Assembly (NCBI RefSeq): GCF_000716675.1
Contig: NZ_JNXT01000086.1
Coordinates: forward strand, 1-26,980
Reading direction: 5' to 3'
Length of the DNA: 26,980 nucleotides
From: Streptomyces alboflavus
Lineage (GTDB): Bacteria > Actinomycetota > Actinomycetes > Streptomycetales > Streptomycetaceae
Under the pieces are notes generated by a model. The model saw only the letters and a program-made list of their open reading frames with translations. It had not been told where the DNA came from and ran no database searches. Below, one piece after another: positions 6,734-14,382 of the stretch. Both the position numbers and the translations under genes were made by a program. Positions within the stretch are counted from its first letter, which is position 1. The number at the start of each line of letters is the position of its first letter.

Positions 6734-6751
6734 CAAGAGTATGGTCTCTTG
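6734..6751. promoter_or_regulatory. Palindromic operator over the -10 box of the toxin-antitoxin operon
   Basis: CAAGAG-TATGGT-CTCTTG has perfect 6-bp arms around TATGGT, which fits a -10 hexamer. The ATG of the antitoxin at 6753 is 7 nt after that hexamer, so the mRNA would be leaderless. RHH antitoxins usually bind such palindromes to repress their own operon. Confidence 0.6.
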
Positions 6752-6752
6752 T

Positions 6753-7031
6753 ATGGCTACCAAGAAGGTGACGGTGACGATCCCCGAGGATCTCCTGGAC
6801 GAGATCCGCGGGGAGGCGGCGGAACGGGGCTTGTCGGCGTACGTCGCCGAGGCGCTGCGCTTCAAGCGGGACCGCGACCGGCTGCGGGAGCTGTCCGACT
6901 GGCTGCAGGAGGAGCACGGCCCTCTCAGTGGGGACGAGCGCACGGCAGCGTTCGAGGAACTGGAAGATCTCGACGCCGAGCACGAGCGCCGCCACACCGC
7001 CGGCAAGCACGACGCCGGAGAGGCGGCGTGA
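6753..7031 (+). CDS. Ribbon-helix-helix (CopG/VapB-type) antitoxin
   Basis: A 92-aa protein. The N-terminus MATKKVTVTIPEDLLDEI is a ribbon-helix-helix DNA-binding strand and first helix, followed by GLSAYVAEALRFKRDRDR. The acidic C-terminal part (residues about 50-90) would wrap and inhibit the toxin. The ATG at 6753 is preferred over the ATG at 6741 because homologous N-termini begin MATKKV and the upstream ATG lies inside the operator. The stop overlaps the toxin start by 4 bp (GTGA), the usual antitoxin-toxin coupling. It probably represses its own promoter through the palindrome just upstream. Confidence 0.85.
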   Translation: MATKKVTVTIPEDLLDEIRGEAAERGLSAYVAEALRFKRDRDRLRELSDWLQEEHGPLSGDERTAAFEELEDLDAEHERRHTAGKHDAGEAA

Positions 7032-7453
7032 AGAAGCGGGCCGGGGAGCCAAGGCAGCGGCCACTGCGCGTCTTCGTACTCGACTGCGAAGCCCTGTCCC
7101 TGGCTGTACGAGGCGACCGGAAGATGATCGCCTGGATCGACCTCGCGGCCCGAGGCGAAGCCGAGGTGGTGACGTCTCCGATGACGTTGGTCGAGGCGTA
7201 CGACGGCAGAACCACCGAGCAGCGCTGGGACTGGGTGCTCTCCAGGCTCAAGGTCGCCGATATCGGGACGGACGAGGCGCGCCAGGCCCGCCGTCTCCTG
7301 GCTGACGCGAAGCTGCACGGCCACAAGTACGCGATCGACGCCGTCCTCGCCGTCATCGCGCGACAACAGAAGGGGCAGGTCACCGTCTTCACCTCCGACG
7401 TGGCCGACCTCGAGCTACTGGTTCCGAAGTCGATCGTCGTCAAGAAGGTATGA
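7028..7453 (+). CDS. PIN-domain toxin (VapC-like ribonuclease)
   Basis: A 141-aa PIN-domain protein. The acidic residues expected for metal binding are present: D in LDCEALS (about residue 19), E in LVEAYD (about 55), D in AIDAVLA (about 104) and D in TSDVADL (about 122). PIN toxins of this type cleave RNA, often tRNA, when the antitoxin is lost. The GTG at 7028 overlaps the antitoxin TGA. The N-terminus has a short basic extension (KKRAGEPRQR). The pair lies just outside the right repeat and may be cargo of the older element. It converges on the secreted-protein gene with a palindromic terminator between them. Confidence 0.85.
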   Translation: MKKRAGEPRQRPLRVFVLDCEALSLAVRGDRKMIAWIDLAARGEAEVVTSPMTLVEAYDGRTTEQRWDWVLSRLKVADIGTDEARQARRLLADAKLHGHKYAIDAVLAVIARQQKGQVTVFTSDVADLELLVPKSIVVKKV

Positions 7454-7489
7454 CCTGGCGCTCCGGGCACACACGCCGTCCGCCCGTGC

Positions 7490-7513
7490 GGCCCGGGCAC
7501 GCGTGCCCGGGCC
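7490..7513. terminator. 24-bp perfect palindrome between convergent genes
   Basis: GGCCCGGGCACG is followed directly by its exact reverse complement. It sits between the toxin stop (7453) and the stop of the secreted-protein gene (7530). A bidirectional terminator is the simplest reading. There is no U tract, which is common in Streptomyces. Confidence 0.6.
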
Positions 7514-7529
7514 ACCGGGACGCCGATGC

Positions 7530-7982
7530 TCAGTGGTCGTTGATGAAGCCCGCGACCGAGCCGCCGTTGTCGCCGCGGCCCTCGAAGTTGAGGGTGTACT
7601 GGCCGCCCTCCGCCAGGTTGTACCTGCCGCCTTCGGCGGCCGAGTGGGACGTGCAGGTGCCCTTGCCGCCGCGGGCGTACATCTTGTAGCCCTCGATGTC
7701 GGGGTTCAGACGGTCCACCGTCGTCCAGGCCGAGTGACCGTTCGCGGCCGTGTCGCACACGGAGATTATGTCTCCGCGCTCCTTCACGTAGACCTTGACG
7801 CCGGCCCCCGACCACACGTGGTCCCACGAGCTGCCCCCGGGCGGCACGGGGCCGGCCGTGGCAGTTGGCGCGTTTACGGCGCCCAGCGCGGCCAGGGCGG
7901 CCGCGCCGACCAGGGCGGCGACGGTGCGACGCGCACGGCGTGAGCGGTGCCGGTCGGTGGAGAATGCGCTGATCTGAGGCAT
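7530..7982 (-). CDS. Small secreted protein of unknown function
   Basis: A 150-aa protein with a clear Sec signal peptide: a basic n-region (RHRSRRARR), a hydrophobic core (TVAALVGAAALAALGAV) and a cleavage site after about TATA (residue 43). The mature part of about 107 aa has two Cys, several Gly and Trp, and a polar beta-strand-like pattern (VKVYVKERGD, KMYARGGKGTC, YTLNFEGRG). Two cysteines could form a disulfide outside the cell. The ATG at 7982 has GAGAGGGAAC upstream. I do not recognise the family. Confidence 0.8.
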   Translation of the reverse strand: MPQISAFSTDRHRSRRARRTVAALVGAAALAALGAVNAPTATAGPVPPGGSSWDHVWSGAGVKVYVKERGDIISVCDTAANGHSAWTTVDRLNPDIEGYKMYARGGKGTCTSHSAAEGGRYNLAEGGQYTLNFEGRGDNGGSVAGFINDH

Positions 7983-8174
7983 GTTCCCTCTCAGTTGAAG
8001 CAGCTGGATGGGGTGATCACCCTACGAACCACGCGACATCACGTCAGGCGAGAACAAGCCACTGTGACGAAGTCGGGACGCTGTCGGGACGCTCAGGACC
8101 GCGTCCTCCGGGAGACACACCGGCCCCCAACCGGACAAGCGGGGGCAACCCTCTGGCTCCCGGCCCGTCATTGA

Positions 8175-8210
8175 CAGGACTTGCGGCAGGACTTCCGGCA
8201 GGACTTCCGG
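8175..8210. repeat. Three tandem 12-bp repeats
   Basis: Units CAGGACTTGCGG, CAGGACTTCCGG, CAGGACTTCCGG. They lie just past the 3' end of the MFS gene. An 11-bp direct duplication (GTCGGGACGCT) occurs about 100 bp to the left. Otherwise 7983-8218 shows no gene. Confidence 0.8.
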
Positions 8211-8218
8211 AAAGCCGC

Positions 8219-9658
8219 TCAGGTGCCTACGCGGTTCGCGTCCGCCGTCGGCCCGGCCGCGGGCGCGGGCGCGGGGAGCGTGGCCGTCGCGCGGGAGCGG
8301 CCGCGGAGGCCGAAGGCGCCGACGGTCACCGCCAGCAGGGCGGTGGCGAGGGGGACCGTGAGGGCCGCCTGGTAGCCGTCGAGGAGGGCCGCGGGGGTGG
8401 TGGAGTCTGTGGCGGCGACGTTCACCGCTGTGGCGCCGGAGAGGCCGAGGGCCGCGCCGAACTGGAAGGACGTGTAGAGGAGGCCGCCCGCCAGGCCCTG
8501 TTCCGACTCCTCGACGCCCTCGGTGGCGACGATGGTGAGCGGGCCGTAGGCCAGGGAGAAGCCGAGGCCCAGGATGATCAGGCTCGGGAGCATCATCGGG
8601 TACGTCCAGTCGGCGCCCACCGGCAGGAACATGGCGTACGAGAGTGCCGCGAGGAGCAGGCCGCCGAAGATCACCCGGGCGTTGCCGAACCGGTCCACCA
8701 GCTTGGGGGTGAGCGTGGGCGACAGGATCGCGTCGACTCCGATGACGATCATCGCGAAGCTCGTCTCCAGCGTGGACCAGCCCCGCAGCTCCTGGAGGTA
8801 GAGCACCACGAGGAACTGGAAGCCGAAGAAGCCGGCGGCGAAGAGCAGGCCCACGACGTTGGCGCGGACCAGCGAACCGCGGCGCAGGATGCCGAGGCGC
8901 ACCAGGGGGTGCGCGACGCGGCGCTCGACCGCCACGAAGGCCGCGAGGAAGGCCAGACCCGCTGCGAGCGTGCCGACCGTCCAGCCGACGCCCGTGTGCG
9001 AGGCGCGCTCGACGCCCAGGACGAGCAGCACGATCGCCGCGCTGACCGTGACCGCGCCCCCGAGGTCCACGCCCTGCCCCGCGCGCTCCGGGCGCGGCGA
9101 CTTCGGCACCAGCGCCAGCGCGGCGACCAGGATGACCGCGGACAGCGCGACCGGGGCGAAGAACACCCAGCGCCAGTCGACCGCGGTGAGCAGCCCGCCG
9201 ACGACCAGGCCGACGGAGAAGCCGCCCGCCGCCGTACCGGAGTAGATGAGCAGTGCCCGGTCGCGCTGCGGACCCTCCGCGAAGCTCGTCGTGATGATGG
9301 ACAGACCCGCCGGGGTCATGAAGGCCGCCGCCACGCCGGTGACGAACCGCGCGGCGATCAGCATCCAGCCCTCCGTGGCGAATCCGCCGAGGCCCGAGAA
9401 GAGCAGGAAGACGGACAGCCAGAAGACGAACATGCGGCGGCGCCCGAAGAGGTCGGCCGCGCGCCCGCCGAGCAGCATGAAGCCGCCGTAGCCGAGGACG
9501 TAGGCGCTCATGACCCACTGCAGTTCGCCGGTGGACATGCCGAGTTCGGCGCGGATCGACGGCAGGGCCACGTTGAGCATGGCCACGTCGATGCCCTCAA
9601 GGAAGATCGCCCCGCACAGGACGAGCAATACGCCCCAGTTTCTCCCGCTCATCTGCAT
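8219..9658 (-). CDS. MFS transporter, DHA2-type (14-TM) drug exporter
   Basis: A 479-aa integral membrane protein of the drug:H+ antiporter-2 group. The N-terminal helix WGVLLVLCGAIFLEGIDVAM is followed by NVALPSI, motif A in the first loop (GGRAADLFGRRR) and motif C-like glycines (GGFSVGLVVGGLLTAVDWRW). The length and the many hydrophobic segments fit 14 helices. The ATG at 9658 is preferred; a second ATG two codons later (9652) has a slightly better GAGAAA spacing. The tail is Ala/Pro-rich. A LysR regulator is divergent from it, a usual pairing for inducible exporters. The substrate is unknown. Confidence 0.88.
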   Translation of the reverse strand: MQMSGRNWGVLLVLCGAIFLEGIDVAMLNVALPSIRAELGMSTGELQWVMSAYVLGYGGFMLLGGRAADLFGRRRMFVFWLSVFLLFSGLGGFATEGWMLIAARFVTGVAAAFMTPAGLSIITTSFAEGPQRDRALLIYSGTAAGGFSVGLVVGGLLTAVDWRWVFFAPVALSAVILVAALALVPKSPRPERAGQGVDLGGAVTVSAAIVLLVLGVERASHTGVGWTVGTLAAGLAFLAAFVAVERRVAHPLVRLGILRRGSLVRANVVGLLFAAGFFGFQFLVVLYLQELRGWSTLETSFAMIVIGVDAILSPTLTPKLVDRFGNARVIFGGLLLAALSYAMFLPVGADWTYPMMLPSLIILGLGFSLAYGPLTIVATEGVEESEQGLAGGLLYTSFQFGAALGLSGATAVNVAATDSTTPAALLDGYQAALTVPLATALLAVTVGAFGLRGRSRATATLPAPAPAAGPTADANRVGT

Positions 9659-9681
9659 TTCTCGGCCCTGCGCTTCCTCGG

Positions 9682-9740
9682 TGAAGTCCGGTGGTGTGTC
9701 GGTGGAGTCCGGTGGTGTCCCGGTGGTGTGTCGGTGGGGT
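9682..9740. repeat. GT-rich imperfect repeats upstream of the MFS gene
   Basis: GTCCGGTGGTGT-like units recur three to four times with drift. They lie between the MFS start and the LysR control region. No function can be assigned. Confidence 0.5.
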
Positions 9741-9845
9741 GGGGTGAGGGCGGGACGCCCTCGCTCTGTCACCCGCTCCCTCACCCTCGATCAGCCGGGC
9801 AGGGGGAACAACGGCGAAGATCGCGACGTTCGTTCAGTCACGCTT

Positions 9846-9890
9846 ACCGATCAGGCCTACTGATCAGGGCCACCGATCAGGCCTACCGAT
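9846..9890. promoter_or_regulatory. Tandem 13-bp repeats, probable LysR binding region
   Basis: The units CGATCAGGCCTAC (9848), TGATCAGGGCCAC (9861) and CGATCAGGCCTAC (9874) are spaced exactly 13 bp apart, with a degenerate fourth CGATGCGG at 9887. They end directly at the ribosome binding site of the LysR gene. Their place between divergent genes suggests an operator array for the regulator. LysR proteins more often use a dyad T-N11-A site, so the tandem arrangement is unusual. Confidence 0.5.
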
Positions 9891-9903
9891 GCGGAGGACC
9901 GGT

Positions 9904-10857
9904 GTGACGTCCATGGACCGCGATGAGCTGGAGTGCTTCCTGATCCTCGCCGAGGAGCTGCACTTCGGTCGCACCGCCGAGCGCATGCGGCTGTCCCGGG
10001 CCCGGGTGAGCCAGCTCGTGCAGCGGCTCGAACGGCGCGTAGGCGCCCTGCTGTTCGTCCGTACGAGCCGTCGGGTCAGCCTCACCGCCCTCGGCCGGCA
10101 GCTCCGCGCGGACCTGGAGCCGCATCACCGCGCGATCGACGCGGCCCTCGCCAAGGCCGCCGATGCCGCGCGCGGCGTCAGCGGGGTGCTGCACGTCGGC
10201 TTCTCCGGCCCTCCGGCCGGGGAGCTCGTGATGCGGGCCGCCGACGCGCTGCGCGCCGCCCATCCCGAACTCGACGTGGAGTTCTGCGAAGTGCCGCTGT
10301 CCGATCCGTACGGGCCCCTGCGCAAGGGCGAGTTCGACCTCCAGCTCACCGAGCTGCCCGTGTGCGAGGAAGACTTGGGCGAGGGGCCCGCGCTGCTCAC
10401 GGAGGAGCGGGTGCTCGCCGTCGTGTCCGGGCACCCCCTCGCCGCCCGTCGGCGGGTCTCGCTGGAGGACCTGGCCGAGGTGCCGCTCCTGAGCGTCGCC
10501 GGTGAACTCCCCGCGTACCGGCAGGAGTACCAGGTCCCCGCGCACACCCCCGCGGGCCGCCCCGTCGCACGCGGCCCGGCCGTCACCAACGTGCAGGAGG
10601 CCCTGATGCTCGTCGCCGCGGGCAAGGGCGCCTTCCTCACCGCCGCGCACACCGCCACCTACTACGCCCGTCCCGGCGTCTCCTACCTCACCTTCGACGA
10701 CGCCGCCCCCGTCGGCTACGGCCTCGTCTGGCGCGTCGGCGACAGCACCGGCGCGGTGCGGGCGTTCGCACGGGCCGCGCTGAAGGTGGCGCGGAGTTCG
10801 GCCGGTTCGGCCGGGACGGCGGTCGCGGGCGGCGTCCGGCTGGCGGGGGCCGCGTAG
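9904..10857 (+). CDS. LysR-family transcriptional regulator (next to the MFS exporter)
   Basis: A 317-aa regulator. The N-terminal helix-turn-helix is MDRDELECFLILAEELHFGR, TAERMRLSRARVSQLVQRLE and RRVGALLFVRTSRRVSLTA (residues about 4-62), followed by a substrate-binding domain (VLHVGFSGPPAGELVMRAAD onward). The GTG at 9904 follows GGAGGA by 5 nt; an ATG three codons later (9913) is the alternative. The divergent MFS gene is the likely target. The ligand is unknown. The C-terminal 20 residues are Ala/Gly-rich. Confidence 0.9.
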   Translation: MTSMDRDELECFLILAEELHFGRTAERMRLSRARVSQLVQRLERRVGALLFVRTSRRVSLTALGRQLRADLEPHHRAIDAALAKAADAARGVSGVLHVGFSGPPAGELVMRAADALRAAHPELDVEFCEVPLSDPYGPLRKGEFDLQLTELPVCEEDLGEGPALLTEERVLAVVSGHPLAARRRVSLEDLAEVPLLSVAGELPAYRQEYQVPAHTPAGRPVARGPAVTNVQEALMLVAAGKGAFLTAAHTATYYARPGVSYLTFDDAAPVGYGLVWRVGDSTGAVRAFARAALKVARSSAGSAGTAVAGGVRLAGAA

Positions 10858-11034
10858 CACCGCACGTCACTGCGCCGTGCCGTGCCGTGCCGGAGGAAGG
10901 GGCGAAGAGGGGTGCTGGGTACACCCCCGGACACCGTCTCCCCCTATGCCCTGGCGGGCGCGGCCGCAGCAGAGTTGGGGATGTCAGCACGGTACGTCCC
11001 CTGCCGGGCGAAGAGACGAAGACGAGGCCCCCTG

Positions 11035-11814
11035 ATGACCATCGACACGCTCCCCCACGCCCCTGCCCACGCCCCTGCCCCCGCCCCTGCCCCTGCCTGG
11101 TCCGCGGCTCCGGACCCGGCCCCGGAGCGCGTCACCTGCCCGCGCCCCGCGTCCCCACGGCCCGCGTCCCCGCGCCCCACCTTCTGGCGCGCGCCCTTCG
11201 CCGCCGTCACCTTCCGCGAGTTCGGGTACACCCTGGTCTCGCTGCCGATCGCCGTCGCCGGGTTCGTCTTCGCGGTCACGCTGTTCTCGCTGGGCGCGGG
11301 GCTCGCCGTCACGCTGCTCGGGCTGCCCGTGTTCGCGGTGATGCTGGCCGGGGCTCGCGGCCTCGGCGCGGTGGAGCGGCGGCGGGCGCGGGAGCAGCTC
11401 GGGGTCGAGGTGGCCGAGCCCGCGGCGGTGCGGGTGAGGGACGGTGGGGTCTGGGCGCGGGCGCTGGCCCGGGTCGGGGACGGGGCGGGGTGGCGGGCGC
11501 TGGTGTTCCAGGTCGTCATGTTCCCGTGGCGGGTGACGAGTTTCGTGGTGGCGGTGACGCTGTGGGTGACCGGCTGGGCCGTCGCGCTGTTCCCCGCGTA
11601 CTCCTGGGTGTTCGCGCGCTACACCGACTGGCCGGGATACCGCCTCTTCGACTACACGTCCGGCGGCGAGCACCACGCGTACTACATCGAGTCGCCGTGG
11701 CAGGTCGCCGGAGTCGGCGCCGTCGGCTGGCTGCTCGTGCTGCTGACGCCGCTGGTCGTGCGCGCGCTCACCGGTGTGGACCGGGCCGCGGTGCGCTCGC
11801 TGCTCGGCAGGTGA
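11035..11814 (+). CDS. Orphan membrane protein with histidine-kinase-type sensor domain
   Basis: A 259-aa membrane protein matching the putative sensor domain that usually precedes histidine kinases in actinobacteria (FREFGYTLVSLPIAVAGFVF, TLFSLGAGLAVTLLGLPVF, the RDGGVWARAL linker, a second pair of membrane helices and a final helix VAGVGAVGWLLVLLTPLVV). The N-terminus is a Pro/Ala repeat (HAPAHAPAPAPAPA) encoded by CCCCTGCC-like DNA repeats. There is no kinase or HATPase domain and no response regulator next to it. The ATG at 11035 has GAGG about 7 nt upstream. The last 133 bp overlap the EamA gene on the opposite strand. Confidence 0.8.
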   Translation: MTIDTLPHAPAHAPAPAPAPAWSAAPDPAPERVTCPRPASPRPASPRPTFWRAPFAAVTFREFGYTLVSLPIAVAGFVFAVTLFSLGAGLAVTLLGLPVFAVMLAGARGLGAVERRRAREQLGVEVAEPAAVRVRDGGVWARALARVGDGAGWRALVFQVVMFPWRVTSFVVAVTLWVTGWAVALFPAYSWVFARYTDWPGYRLFDYTSGGEHHAYYIESPWQVAGVGAVGWLLVLLTPLVVRALTGVDRAAVRSLLGR

Positions 11815-12683
11815 GCGTCCGGCCGGGACCGGGACGGTCCGACCCGCGTCAGCCCCACCCCCGCGAGGACCACCGCCATCCCGGCGATGACCCGTACGCC
11901 GACCTCCTCCCCCAGGACCAGCGCGCCGAGGCCGACCGAGACGACCGGGAGCAGATAGCCGACCGTGGCCGCCGCGGTCGGCCCCTCGTCGGCGATGAGG
12001 CGGGAGTTGAGGTGGAAGGTGAGTCCGGTGCCGAACACGCCGAGGACGACGACGGCGAGGACGCCGGTGAGGGTCGGCGCCGACTCCGTGTGCGGGCTCG
12101 CGGGCAGGCCGAGCGTGGTCAGGCCGGTGGCGGCGAGGAGTTGGGCGGCGGAGAGGGCGAGCGGTGGGGTGTCGCGGCCGATGAGGTGGCGGGCCATGTA
12201 CGCGAAGGCGACGGCGTAGCTGACGGCGGCGGCGAGGAGGGCGAGGGCGCCCGGGCTCGTGAGCCCCGACTGCTGCCAGGGCGCGAAGATCAGCAGGGTG
12301 CCGCCGAAGCCGAGCAGGAGCCCGGCGAGCCGCTTCGGGCCGAGCCCCCGCTCCGTACCGAGGAGGAACCCGAGCCCGAGGGACCACAGCGGGGTCGTGG
12401 CGTTCATGACGCCCGCGACCCCCGAGTCGACCGTCTGCTCGCCGATGCTGAAGAACAGGAACGGCAGCGCGTTGCAGAACAGGGCCGCCACCAGCAGATG
12501 CCCCCAGACGCGGCGGCCCCGCGGCAGGTGCTGGCGGGCCGAGCGGGCGAGGACGAGGAGCACGGCGGCGCCGAGCGCGCAGCGCACGATCGTCACGTGC
12601 AGCGGCGCCAGGCCGCCCTCCAGGGCCAGCTTGATCCACAGGAAACTCGAGCCCCACAGCAGGGCGAGGACGGCGATGCGCAT
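11682..12683 (-). CDS. EamA/DMT-family transporter
   Basis: A 333-aa protein of the drug/metabolite transporter superfamily with two EamA repeats and about ten helices: MRIAVLALLWGSSFLWIKLA at the start, GVMNATTPLWSLGLGFLLGT in repeat 1, and GPTAAATVGYLLPVVSVGLG in repeat 2. The ATG at 12683 is chosen because the first helix follows at once; an in-frame ATG at 12707 would add 8 residues. The C-terminal tail of about 45 residues (SRSRPDAHLPSS.. to the end) is Ser/Thr-rich and lies antisense to the sensor gene. The LysR gene at 12777 is divergent and probably regulates it. Confidence 0.87.
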   Translation of the reverse strand: MRIAVLALLWGSSFLWIKLALEGGLAPLHVTIVRCALGAAVLLVLARSARQHLPRGRRVWGHLLVAALFCNALPFLFFSIGEQTVDSGVAGVMNATTPLWSLGLGFLLGTERGLGPKRLAGLLLGFGGTLLIFAPWQQSGLTSPGALALLAAAVSYAVAFAYMARHLIGRDTPPLALSAAQLLAATGLTTLGLPASPHTESAPTLTGVLAVVVLGVFGTGLTFHLNSRLIADEGPTAAATVGYLLPVVSVGLGALVLGEEVGVRVIAGMAVVLAGVGLTRVGPSRSRPDAHLPSSERTAARSTPVSARTTSGVSSTSSQPTAPTPATCHGDSM

Positions 12684-12740
12684 GTCTCGACGGTGCCCCC
12701 GCCCCATTCGTAAGACAAGCGAAAAGATTCCAAGGCAGCC

Positions 12741-12770
12741 TTAAGCTCTGCTGCATTCTGGGCGTACGCT
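12741..12770 (+). promoter_or_regulatory. Probable promoter of the second LysR gene, leaderless
   Basis: TTAAGC (12741-12746) and TACGCT (12765-12770) are 18 bp apart, and the ATG starts 6 nt after the -10 box. No ribosome binding site is visible. The region is rich in partial dyads (AAGG-CAG-CCTT at 12732-12742) that may serve the regulator. Confidence 0.5.
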
Positions 12771-12776
12771 GGCCGC

Positions 12777-13796
12777 ATGCTCGACATGCGGCGCATGCAG
12801 ATCCTGCGGGCGGTCGTCACCAGCGGCTCGGTGACCGCGGCGGCCCGGAACCTCGGCTACACCCCGTCCGCGGTCAGCCAGCAGATGGCGGCTCTGGAGA
12901 AGGAGGCGGGCACCCCGCTCCTGGAGCGCACCGGACGCGGGGTGCGGCCCACGGACGCCGGGCTGCTCCTCGCCGACTGCGCGACGGCCATCGGCCGGCA
13001 CGTGGCCCACGCGGAGACGGCCCTCGCGGATCTGCGCACGGGTCGTACGGGACGGATCTCGGTACGGTACTTCGCCACCGCGGGCGCCCGCGTCGCCGCG
13101 CCCGCCCTGGCCCGGCTGCGCCGCGAACACCCCGGCGTACGGGCCGAGTTGCGGCTCACCGACCCGGACGACCCGCTGCCCGAGGTGAAGGCGGGCCGCA
13201 CGGACGTGGCCCTCGTGGTCCGGCGCCACGACGCGCCCCCGGTCGACGGCCTCCGCTTCGTCCACCTCCTGGACGACCGCTACCGCGCGGTGCTGCCGCC
13301 GACCCACCCCCTCGCCGCCCGCACGGAGCTGCGCCTCACCGACCTCGCCGAAGAGCCCTTCGTCGGCAGCGAGTTGCCGGGACCGTGCCTGGACGCGGTC
13401 CTCGACGCGTGCGGGTCGGCCGGGTTCACGCCGGACTTCGTGGTGGAGAGCGGGGACTACGCGACCGCGCAGGGGTTCGTGGCCGCCGGGGTGGGTGTCG
13501 CCCTGGTGCCGGAGATGGGCCTGGTCACGGCGCCGGGCACGGACGAGGGCCGCCCGGGGTGGGTCGTGCGCGAGGTCGTCGACCCGGAGCCGGTGCGGTC
13601 GATCTGGGCGGCAGTACGGGCGACGGCGCCGGAGGGGCCGGTGCTGCGGGCGTTCCTGGGGGCGCTGCGGGACGCGGCGGCGGAGGCGGCGGGTGGGTTC
13701 GGTGGGGTGGACGGGGTGAGCGGGTCCGGTGGGGCGGGTGGGTTCGGTGGGGCGGGTGGGGCCACCTCGGCTCACCCCGGTTCCGGCCCCGCGTAG
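12777..13796 (+). CDS. LysR-family transcriptional regulator (next to the EamA transporter)
   Basis: A 339-aa regulator. The helix-turn-helix MRRMQILRAVVTSGSVTAAA, RNLGYTPSAVSQQMAALEKE lies at residues about 4-43, with the LysR substrate-binding domain after residue 85 (GRISVRYFATAGARVAAPAL..). The tail of about 40 residues is Gly-rich (GGFGGVDGVSGSGGAGGFGG), encoded by GGT/GGG repeats, and is unlikely to be folded. The start at 12777 has no ribosome binding site and appears leaderless. Its divergent partner is the EamA transporter. It overlaps the convergent GNAT gene by 25 bp. Confidence 0.9.
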   Translation: MLDMRRMQILRAVVTSGSVTAAARNLGYTPSAVSQQMAALEKEAGTPLLERTGRGVRPTDAGLLLADCATAIGRHVAHAETALADLRTGRTGRISVRYFATAGARVAAPALARLRREHPGVRAELRLTDPDDPLPEVKAGRTDVALVVRRHDAPPVDGLRFVHLLDDRYRAVLPPTHPLAARTELRLTDLAEEPFVGSELPGPCLDAVLDACGSAGFTPDFVVESGDYATAQGFVAAGVGVALVPEMGLVTAPGTDEGRPGWVVREVVDPEPVRSIWAAVRATAPEGPVLRAFLGALRDAAAEAAGGFGGVDGVSGSGGAGGFGGAGGATSAHPGSGPA

Positions 13797-14317
13797 CACC
13801 GCACCCGCACCGTCTGCCGCGCGCTCCACCGCTGTTCGCCGACCCCGAGCAGCTCCCAGCCCGCCCGCTCGTACAGCGCCACGGCCCCCGCGTCCGTGGC
13901 CACCACGTCGAGCACCGGCCACCGCCCCCGCTCCCGCGCCGCCCCCGCCACCCGGTCGAGGAGCACCGCGCCGATGCCGCGCCCCCGCGCCCCCGGCCCC
14001 ACGAACAACCGGCTGACCACGGCGGCCCCTTCGCCCGCCGGGCCGACCCGCCCGCCCCACATCCCGGGCGCCACGTCGCCCGCGCCGGGACCGCAGAGCG
14101 CGACGTGCCCGACGACGTCCCCGTCGGCCTCGGCCACCCAGGCCCCGAGCAGGCCGGACGGCGTCAGCCAGGCGGCCGGTTCGGCGGGCCAGTTGGTGGG
14201 GTAGCCGTCGCCCGCGTGCACGTCGGCGAGCACGCGCACGCAGGCGTCGAGGTCGGCGGGGACCCGCTCCCGTACGAGAGGGTCCACGGCCTGGGCACCT
14301 GCGCGGCGATCGCTCAT
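13772..14317 (-). CDS. GNAT-family N-acetyltransferase
   Basis: A 181-aa acetyltransferase using acetyl-CoA. The acyl-CoA pyrophosphate loop is VGPGARGRGIGAVLL (about residues 104-118), preceded by strand VVSRLF and followed by VLDVVATDAGAVALYERAGW, the usual motif B. The N-terminus MSDRRAGAQAVDPLVRERVP begins at the ATG at 14317. The acceptor substrate is not predictable; resistance or small-molecule tailoring are both possible. Its 3' end overlaps that of the LysR gene. Confidence 0.88.
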   Translation of the reverse strand: MSDRRAGAQAVDPLVRERVPADLDACVRVLADVHAGDGYPTNWPAEPAAWLTPSGLLGAWVAEADGDVVGHVALCGPGAGDVAPGMWGGRVGPAGEGAAVVSRLFVGPGARGRGIGAVLLDRVAGAARERGRWPVLDVVATDAGAVALYERAGWELLGVGEQRWSARQTVRVRCYAGPEPG

Positions 14318-14382
14318 CCGGGCATGGAAACACAGGTCCCGCACGCCCGGCGCGCGCTTTTCCCACCACTGTCCGGGTGACC

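Noticed and set aside
8171..9907. A long open frame on the plus strand opposite the MFS gene, rich in E, R, G and A.
   Set aside because: It is the antisense shadow of a clear transporter gene; in GC-rich DNA such frames are common. No motif was seen.
10984..12756. A long minus-strand frame across the sensor and EamA genes, rich in R, P and G.
   Set aside because: It lies in the wrong frame of two well-supported genes and has the typical Arg/Pro/Gly composition of shadow frames.
10852..13804. A 14-bp identity (GCGTAGCACCGCAC) at the 3' ends of both LysR genes.
   Set aside because: It is short and includes the stop codon in a similar Ala/Gly-rich context; no flanking similarity extends it, so it is probably chance.
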